This document shows positions 56,721-64,000 of a stretch of DNA of 64,000 nt, one piece after another. The DNA lies in the NCBI RefSeq assembly GCF_051622035.1, contig NC_135358.1, positions 23,626,501-23,690,500 on the forward strand, written 5' to 3'. Each line of letters opens with the position of its first letter. Position 1 is the first letter of the stretch. The notes under the pieces were generated by a model, which did no database searches, was not told where the DNA came from, and was given only the letters and a program-made list of their open reading frames with translations. Origin of the DNA: Arctopsyche grandis. Lineage: Eukaryota > Arthropoda > Insecta > Trichoptera > Hydropsychidae. The position numbers and the translations under genes were made by a program.

Positions 56721-57017
56721 AAACGATTGAATTGAGAAAAGAAAAGTAAAAATACAAATAGGAAGTTGAAAGCTAAATGTATGGTTTCAGTTACTGGAAA
56801 TACAAAGTTATGATAGATCCCTTTTGAATTGTTAGTGAATCATAGTTATGTATTTTCATTCAATGCATATATATGTACATAATACCTCTATTTAGACATA
56901 ATACGGTACTCGGCAGCCACGGGTTTCACGCATAAGTACTTGTACTCGTAATTATTATGGGATTACATCAAGGATGGAATCCCTGTACATGCACAACAAT
57001 GTAAGAAGTAATTAATA

Positions 57018-58052
57018 GAGACGCGTATTTTGGGCATTTTGCTATTAATGCTTAATTGATGCTAAAATTCTGAATAGATGGTCATCGGTGCAAAATTCGT
57101 AAAATACGCGAATAGATGCTAAAATAACAAACAAAAGTGAAATTTGCATAAAATTTATAAAATTAATAAACAATTTAGAAGGTTATTCCTATCCCTTTGC
57201 CCATTTATTATGTGAAGAAATTGAGGGGATAAAACAGAGCTTGCAGTTTACCATAGACGGTTGTTTTCCTGTCGAAACCAAGCAACCTCTTTTGTCTACT
57301 ACTGTAAACAAAAGAAGACAGTTGGAGCTGTGTATCCAAAAGGCTGCTCAAAAAATCGTCTTAAAACTAGACTCGCACTCAAGACTAAATGAGACGAATC
57401 TATTCCTCCAAACATTGAATAAACTATTCAATCCATCTGTGGTAGGTACAAAATCTAATATTAATGTTAAAGAACAGTTTGTTTTTTAGAAACCTGCCAT
57501 TGTTTAATGTATTAACGGAGGCTCAATGTTTGGAAGGATATCAGCACTTTTTAGACAATTAATAGAAAATATAAAAAGTGGATCCACGCCGGATTATTGA
57601 TGGCAACAAAAATTAAATATGAAAAGTTTGGTTGTGCAGCTCTAAAATCTATTTGATGTCCCGTCAATAGTGTGGATGTTGACAGGTATTTTAGTAAATA
57701 CAATATAATTGTTACCGATCGTCGCACGAATCTCAAAAAATAATATGTAGAAATATGCTCCATGTTGAGTTTTAATAAATTTTAATTGGTACTATATTTT
57801 TATATTCATATTTTTTGTCTTTGTATTTTTATATTCATGTTTTTTTCATTGTAATTTTAAATCCTAAATTTTTTTTAATTTTTCTATTATTTTTTAATTG
57901 TTGTGTTGTCTTTAAATTGTATATATACATCTAAAATTAAACTCTTCATGAAAATAGATGCTAAAATTGAACATTTTTAATGCCCTAAAACGCTAAAATG
58001 CAAAATGAAAATGCTAAAATTGACAAAAATAGACGCCCAAAATACGTGTCTC
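57018..58052 (+). mobile_element. defective hAT element with transposase remnants
   Basis: Ends TAGAGACGCGTATTTTGGGC and GCCCAAAATACGTGTCTCTA, flanked by GTAATTAA and GTAATTAG (7 of 8; the T at position 2 and A at position 7 fit the hAT target preference). Inside, two fragments resemble hAT transposase: an open stretch at 57241-57489, and the C-terminal dimerisation motif SVDVDRYFSKYNIIVTDRR near 57670-57735. Stops and frameshifts make it inactive. About 1.0 kb, so most of the ORF is deleted. Confidence 0.85.
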
Positions 58053-58344
58053 TAGTAATTAGGTATAGTTTTCATACTACATATGTACATATATGAGTAA
58101 AATAGTTGTGACAAAATGAACAACTAGCCATTTAAAGTATTTCAATAGGAACGGTTTTTCTTTTATTTATTTATTGTATATACTTCTTACTATATGTAAT
58201 TGATTTTGAAAATTTTTCATTGAATGCATCGTGAGGAGCTTTACTAATATTTGTATATTGGCATTTGACAGTACAGCAAGGGTACGTTTTTAAAGGTTGG
58301 GAGCTACTTTTCATTTAAATTTTTTTAGGTTTTCATTTAAATAG

Positions 58345-58530
58345 GTTTTTGAGCTCTTTTTCCTATTATGCTGTAGATTAACATTAGAATAATATAATAC
58401 TATGATTACTAACCAAATTAAATTAAATTGTAGAAAATGATCAGTAGATCAGTAGCTATTAAAATAGATATAAGATGTATTGTGAACATAACTTCGTAAT
58501 AATAAAAAGCATTTAAAAATCAAAAAAAAA
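58345..58530 (+). repeat. interspersed repeat family A, copy 3
   Basis: Begins AGCTCTTTTTCCTATTATGC and ends AATAAAAAGCATTTAAAAATC plus A-run. It closely matches the reverse complement of 8690-8880, including the doubled GATCAGTAGATCAGTAGC word. Confidence 0.8.
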
Positions 58531-58839
58531 ATCATTTAAATTTTCATGGTCGATCGACTATTTAATTAAAAATATTCTTTTTTTAAAGGCAAAATATCTT
58601 TGAATAACTCTTTCAAAGATTAAATTGAATTTTAATATTTTAAATTTTAAAATTAAAATTTAATTCAAAATTAAATTTTAATATTTTAGTAGTTTTTTTA
58701 TAAATATTTTATAAACGTCCTTTAAATACAAACAATGCAGCATTTTTTATTACACAAGTCGCTGAATTACGAGACATTGAAAACTCGCAAATTAACAAGA
58801 CATCTATGAATTGTACATAAATTTTATTGTACATTCATT

Positions 58840-59024
58840 AATCATACTCAAATAGTGGTGACATAGTAAGGAAGGATTTTAGCCAAATAAATCGGGAACC
58901 GTTTCAACACTGAAATCAGAGAAATTGACAAAGTCTGATAGGAAACGATCGACCTGGAGTCACAAATATCCAAGTCTGACCAGCAGCACAATAGATGTAC
59001 TCTTAACGACTGAGCTATGCTGCT
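58840..59024 (-). mobile_element. tRNA-derived SINE
   Basis: Reading the minus strand from 59024: AGCAGCATAGCTCAGTCGTT contains an RNA polymerase III A box (TAGCTCAGTCG, matching TRGCNNAGYNG), and a B-box-like AGGTCGATCGTTTCC follows near 58955-58940. It then continues into a non-tRNA body. This is the layout of a tRNA-headed SINE. It cannot be a functional tRNA because the arms do not pair into a cloverleaf. Confidence 0.65.
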
Positions 59025-59029
59025 AAAAA

Positions 59030-59640
59030 TATATATAATTTCGAAAGAGACTTTGTAACTATGTAAATAAGTATGAAAAGTTGGTTGGTAACATCGAAAA
59101 CAAATCTAGTTTCAATGCCGACGATTCGATATGGTTTCGTTTCGTATATATTTTTTTCCGGTCTCCGTGACGAGCCAGAATGTTAAATTACAGAAAACGC
59201 AAGTATCGGAAGGCAAAGATCGAAAATCGAAAGATCAAAAAAAAGGGTGCATGGTAAACGGTACATACTCAGTTAATTTGTGCGAGCAGGATACAACGGG
59301 AACAAGAGGAACAGGCTTTTCCTCCCGTATTAATGTGCGCGCGCAGAATACGGGAGGAAAAGCCTGTTCCTCTTGTTCCTGTTGTACCCTGCTCGCGCAA
59401 ATTAAGTGAGTATGTACCGTTTACCATGCACCCTTTTTTTATCTTTCGACTTAAGATCTTTCGATTTTCGATCTTTGCCTTCCGATATTTGTGTTTTCTG
59501 TAATTTAACATTCTGGCTCGTCACGTAGACCCATTTTTTCGATTCAAATAAATTTAATAAAAAACAAATGAATATTTACTATTTGATTCGCTATGTTTAA
59601 GCTGTTTATATTACACATACTGAGCGAAGCCGGGTAGTTA
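59030..59640 (+). repeat. interspersed repeat family E, copy interrupted by foldback element
   Basis: 59030-59157 and 59533-59640 together match 44746-44961, ending with the same ACTGAGCGAAGCCGGGTA tail. The gap is the foldback copy 5. Confidence 0.82.
59158..59532. mobile_element. palindromic foldback element, copy 5 (complete)
   Basis: 375 bp, ends CCGGTCTCCGTGACGAGCC and GGCTCGTCACGTAGACCC. It is flanked by ATTTTTT(T) on both sides, which is single in the empty family E copy at 44746-44961. Centre orientation (AATGTGCGCGCGCAG) is opposite to copies 1-3 and the same as copy 4. Confidence 0.92.
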
Positions 59641-62600
59641 TATTAATGCCATAAATTTTTAACATTGAAAAATTGAAACATTTAAAATAAAAATCTTAGT
59701 CGCTATTGAAAATTTTAAAACAAAAGTAAAATTCAAAAAAAATTTTGTGCTTTGGAACAAATTCATGTAAATTAATATTAAATCGCACCTTGTATCAAAT
59801 ATGATACAAAATATATACACAGGAATTTAATTATTTTCGTACCGAACGACGTGTGATTAAATATGATTAGTTTCGATTGGATTTAAATATTATATTTCAG
59901 CGGTTCCGGTAGCCATCATTTGCACCCATTTTAATTAATTTCAGCAGCAGCCGCTCGCAAGTTTAAATTTTGTCTGAGCGGACACAAACTGAAGGGCAGG
60001 TAGGGGGTTCAGAGAGGAAGGGCGAGGGCTGAAGGTGATTTTCAGCATATTATTGACCAACAACAGAGGCATCAAACGGCAATCGGGGTGCGTCAAACCG
60101 GGCCATTCTGGCTATTACAACCCATTGTTTGTTTCTTCCTCATCATCAAGCAATTTCCATTCCGCGCGGACGCTAGATTAAACAATGTTCACACTACGTT
60201 AGTCGGGAATTTTCTCCCATTATGGCCACGAATAATTTTATTTTAACCACCGTCCTATAAACAACGGCATTAATTCTGTACCGCGACTTAATGTTGTACA
60301 CTTTATCTTGCGACGAAGACTCCACTTGAATTTATCAGGCAAAAACCGCCACTACACATCCTTGTGAGTGAGTGGTCGAAGCAATTAACAATTGTAATTT
60401 CCATAACCACAACGATATATCATTTGGTAGGGTACCTACTAACAATCCAAACTGACCATTTTGAGGATTTTGAACTTCACGTGTTAATTTTGAGGACTAA
60501 CTATTAAACGTCTGTACTCTCAAGGTATCCTTGTAGGTTATCTTTCTTAGTTGACGTTATTTGAAAATACTTGCACATTTGAATTCAGCGTCAAATTTAT
60601 ATAATACATTGAAAATTTTAAAATAATTAGGCTTGTCTAAAATTAAATAAAATTATGCATCTTCTGAATTTTGATTATAAATATATTTTAACGTCAAAAA
60701 TATTTACATTTCTGAACATAAGTGATTGATAGCCTATAAAAACCAATATTTCTTCCTTCAATTGGATAAAATACCTTCAAATGGATAAATGAGTTATGTA
60801 ATGGGCTGGCTATACTTATCTTCTGGCAAGATTTGAATGATTGATCAAAATCCTGATAAAATCATTCCATACTATGTACATATGTACCTTTTTTCTTTGT
60901 TTTTCAAAAACTATCAAAGAAGTACATGTATACTAATATATTTCACTTCGTAATTTTACTGTACATACACATGTATATGTACAGAAAAAATTGATCGCTA
61001 CCGGTAGTCCCGATACCTACCGATTTATTTATTTATTGCAATTAGTGCAATAAAATATAATTAGTTACATTAATTGATTTTTTGTAGATTAATTTTTCAA
61101 TTAATCGTTATTTTAATCAGTTTCTTTCTTGAGGGTTCTCATTGTCAGTTATAAATAATTATATGTATTCAGAAATACAACATAGTTTAAGATTTAAGAA
61201 CGATGCTTTCAGCATTCTTTATCTTTGATTTTAAATGTATGATACATTTAACGGCTCCTTTGAATAGCAGATCAAAGAAAGATGTTGAAATTTGATTCAT
61301 TCTTCGACTAATCCATAAAAACTAGCAGATACAACGTTTTCTTCTTAATTTGAAACAATTCATCTATCATAACATTGAAATTATTATATTTCGGTTCTAC
61401 CCGTAGTCTATTTTGTATTACCGATAGAACCCAAGGTTAAATTCAACCCGAAAACCGGTAGAACCGATTTTGGCAGTCCGGTATTGGAATACCTAATGTG
61501 TATATATTTATATTGTGTGTACATACGTGTTTGAAATTTTAGTCACACGCAAATTGAGTACATCACATTAAAAGAATACATTTCAATTTCACATAATTCA
61601 AATGGTATATCATAGTAAAAAAATCCGATTTTTATAATTCTACGCCTTAAAATTTTCCGAAAAGCGGCGATGAAATTAAATATAAATCACGCTGAAACGG
61701 AGGACCCAATCGAACCGGGAATATTCCTTGCGGCCACACTGTGTTCATATCGAATTATTAAATTTATGTAAATACATTTGGAAAGTTTTAACTGGAAATT
61801 ACGCTTCTCAAAGTTGAGAGCCGCGGAAGCACCCCGCCGTCAAAACTGTTTGAACCCGAAAAACTTTGCCAGTCGCGTAATTAACGGAAATGTGACCCAA
61901 CTGAAAAATTGTATGTTTTAAACTAAAATATAGCTTAAAAATGAATCAAGTCTTATACGCATGTAAATGCAAGTTTTCTTATTCAATTCAAGCAAACAAG
62001 AATGATTTTTCCTTCATACATATTTACATGTATGAAGAAAATGTTACATTAAAATGGTTATTTTCAGTGAAATTTTAATTTCACTGACTCAAGTAGTGAG
62101 AACGGATGTAACAATAGAAATACAAATTCACTTCGCAATGTCAGGTAATTTGTAATTCAAACGCTAATGCACCATGCGATAGTGCACGTAGTACTACATA
62201 CCAACCCACCGTGCATTTGAACGCTAGCTAGCCAGCCGATATGATAAAATGCAATTTTTCAAGAAAGTCGTTTACTTTATTAAATACACAATTATTTCGA
62301 GGATAGAATGTGTGTTTCATTCAGTTTGGGGTGAATGTTAAAGCGTCATTTGGGTCATCGTAATCAGAAACTTTATTTTCATAGTACATAATATCAATTA
62401 ATTATTGAATCGTAAAGCATTCTATAATATAACATTAAGTTGGTATTTCCCTATCATTCAACCGTATTATTTCACTAATAGGGGCCAGTGAATATGTAAT
62501 TTCTGTAAAAATACAATATGTAATTAAGTAAAAATATAACTACCCAGTAGAAATGTAATTGGACATGAATTCACTGAAACGTCAGTGTAATTATAGTCCC

Positions 62601-62700
62601 ACTGTAACATAATATTTGAACGCTTTCAATTCGATATTATCAGTATGCATGTCGTAATCGAACATATGAAAAGTCAACAAAAACCTTGAACCACAAAAGT
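59641..62700. other. gene-free region with two higher-complexity blocks
   Basis: No gene recognised. Blocks at about 59910-60380 and 61650-61910 have higher G+C, few homopolymers and none of the microsatellite palindromes that fill the rest. They could be conserved non-coding elements. A block at about 60990-61490 with ACCGGTAG and GGTAGAACCG words looks like an old repeat. Confidence 0.5.
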
Positions 62701-63260
62701 GCTATCGCAATTAAAGTAAATATTGCAAGGAAATGGAAATAGATGAGACTTTAACAATAGTAAACTTTATTTTATGGATATATGAGAGCGGATGGAACGG
62801 TTGAGATTTTGATAGGTCTTGGTTGGTCCTTTGGCAGCAGCCAGCTCCACGATAAGATCTTCTTAACCTGTGCACAAAGTGCCAAGTGCTACAAACACTT
62901 TGTTGAGTTAACAACTCTTTTGTTTCGGCTGCTGCCAACTTTAAAAGAACAAGCAATGCATTGTTCGCGAGCGCGGTTAAACTTTAACTCAAAATTACGC
63001 TGCAGGGGTCTTTGGAACATTACTTAAATGTGTACTTACCAAACGTACAAGCTGGACCAAAAATATTTATTATATTAAAATTTTTTTGTTACATATGTAC
63101 ATATAAAATAAACAAATGTTTTAACGCGATATTTTTTTTCAAATCCTCTCTACCCATTGACGATAGCTTAATTATTTTACAGAAATAAACTAACGATTTT
63201 GGTACACTGTTTTTAAATTCATGAAGACCTATTTTATTTTAAATCGCAATTCGTTCTAGC
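62701..63260. other. unassigned stretch with overlapping short open frames
   Basis: 62711-63027 is open on both strands for about 80 codons and is GC-richer than its surroundings. Neither translation resembles a protein I know and no splice-consistent partner is evident. Left unassigned. Confidence 0.35.
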
Positions 63261-63505
63261 AAAGGTTCGTTTATATTATCCAGCATTGCACGTCAACACT
63301 GCACGGAAATGACTACTTATAATCGCCCGTTTTCAGCATGTTCATATTTGTTTTGGACGAGTGCAAGGCAAAATCAGCTTATGTATACATTACAGAGCTC
63401 GACGATACGGCTTAATATTGCTTATGTGCGGATGCACTTGCCACTGTAACGTCATGTCATGCGAGATTATTTCCACGGTGCCAAAGAAAACCGGTTCTGT
63501 TTGAT
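63261..63505. repeat. interspersed repeat family B, copy 2
   Basis: Homologous to 34861-35150 (TTTATATTATCCAGCATTGC, AAATCAGCTTA, GTGCGGATGCACT). Confidence 0.75.
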
Positions 63506-63639
63506 ACGTTTCGGTGACATGTACTGCTGTATAATGTGTCGATTACTGCTGTCTCGGTACACCACCTGCACATTACTGAACATATGAATGTGTCCATATA
63601 TGTATGTATAATGTACTAAATAATATTTTTCACACTGCT

Positions 63640-64000
63640 GTTTACGTGCTAAAGCTACTGGATCGGATCTGATTCCTGCCGATTTCCTCAAGTTATTGGA
63701 CGACGACAACATATGTAGAAGATCTCAAAAAACTCTTCAATAAAATATACTTATCAGGCGAACTACCTAGCGCTTGGTTACAATCCATATTTATCCCGTT
63801 GCCAAAAAAGAGTAACGCGAGGACGTGTAGCCACTTCAGAATAATTAGCCTAATGAGTCACACATTGAAGATCCTACTTAGGATATGAAGAGGTGATTGG
63901 CAGACAGCAATTTGGGTTCAGACGAGGCTTGGGTATCCGAGAGGTCCTTTTCTGCATGAAAACAATACTCCAAAGATGCAAGTAAAGCTGTGTACATCTG
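63640..64000 (+). pseudogene. LINE reverse transcriptase fragment, cut by window end
   Basis: Across frames it reads KATGSDLIPADFLKLLDDDN, then DLKKLFNKIYLSGELPSAWL, FIPLPKKSNARTCSHFRIISLMSHTLKILL, and, in another frame, RQQFGFRRGLGIREVLFCM. This is the fingers/palm start of a non-LTR reverse transcriptase (motifs 0-2a). Frameshifts near 63715 and 63885 show it is dead. Probably the same LINE type as 22715-23196. Confidence 0.85.

Noticed and set aside
58930-59024. Functional tRNA gene on the minus strand
   Set aside because: A and B boxes are present but the arms do not form a cloverleaf and there is a long non-tRNA body; interpreted as a SINE.
62711-63027. Opposed 81-codon frames
   Set aside because: No known protein similarity and no splice context; left as an unassigned stretch.

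Overview
This is AT-rich animal nuclear DNA, almost certainly from an insect. The genes have small exons with GT/AG introns. They include an ETS factor matching Drosophila pointed, a kinesin-3, a cluster of CYP6-type (clan 3) cytochromes P450, the cilia gene DNAAF3 and isopentenyl-diphosphate isomerase. Roughly a third or more of the window is transposon-derived. I cannot assign the insect order from sequence alone.

Layout. (1) 1-3312, plus strand: the 3' exons of a pointed-like ETS gene, ending with a complete ETS domain. (2) 6278-19810, plus strand: a 10-exon kinesin-3 (KIF16A/STARD9-like motor, 1210 codons; the exon sum is an exact multiple of three). Its introns are packed with MITEs, foldback elements and a solo LTR. 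(3) 20310-26477, minus strand: two four-exon P450 genes, one intact and one with a single in-frame stop. (4) 30434-43221, plus strand: five P450 first exons in a row, followed by only one set of exons 2-4. Two of the four upstream first exons are fully open with good splice donors; the other two are decayed. (5) 45583-46938, minus strand: an intronless DNAAF3. (6) 46911-47829: a patchwork in which the DNAAF3 5' end is duplicated and the two copies flank a copied piece of the IDI gene. (7) 47850-50157, minus strand: an intact four-exon P450. (8) 51528-52648, minus strand: a five-exon IDI gene (242 codons; exon sum exact). (9) 52649-64000: mostly gene-free, with a solo LTR, foldback elements, a hAT relic, a tRNA-derived SINE, possible conserved non-coding blocks and the start of a LINE reverse transcriptase relic cut by the window edge.

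Functional picture. The P450s are microsomal monooxygenases of the type used for detoxification. The most interesting system is the 30.4-43.2 kb locus. All its first exons end in phase 1 at the same structural point, and all lie upstream, in the same orientation, of a single I-helix/K-helix/heme module. Two diverged first exons have stayed open without 3' exons of their own. This suggests, but does not prove, a UGT1A-like arrangement in which alternative promoters and first exons, which carry most substrate recognition, share common catalytic exons. The other notable structure is an almost fully palindromic foldback element of about 375 bp, with four near-complete copies and one half copy. Two insertions can be compared with empty sites within this same window, which indicates an 8-bp (or 7-8-bp) target duplication.
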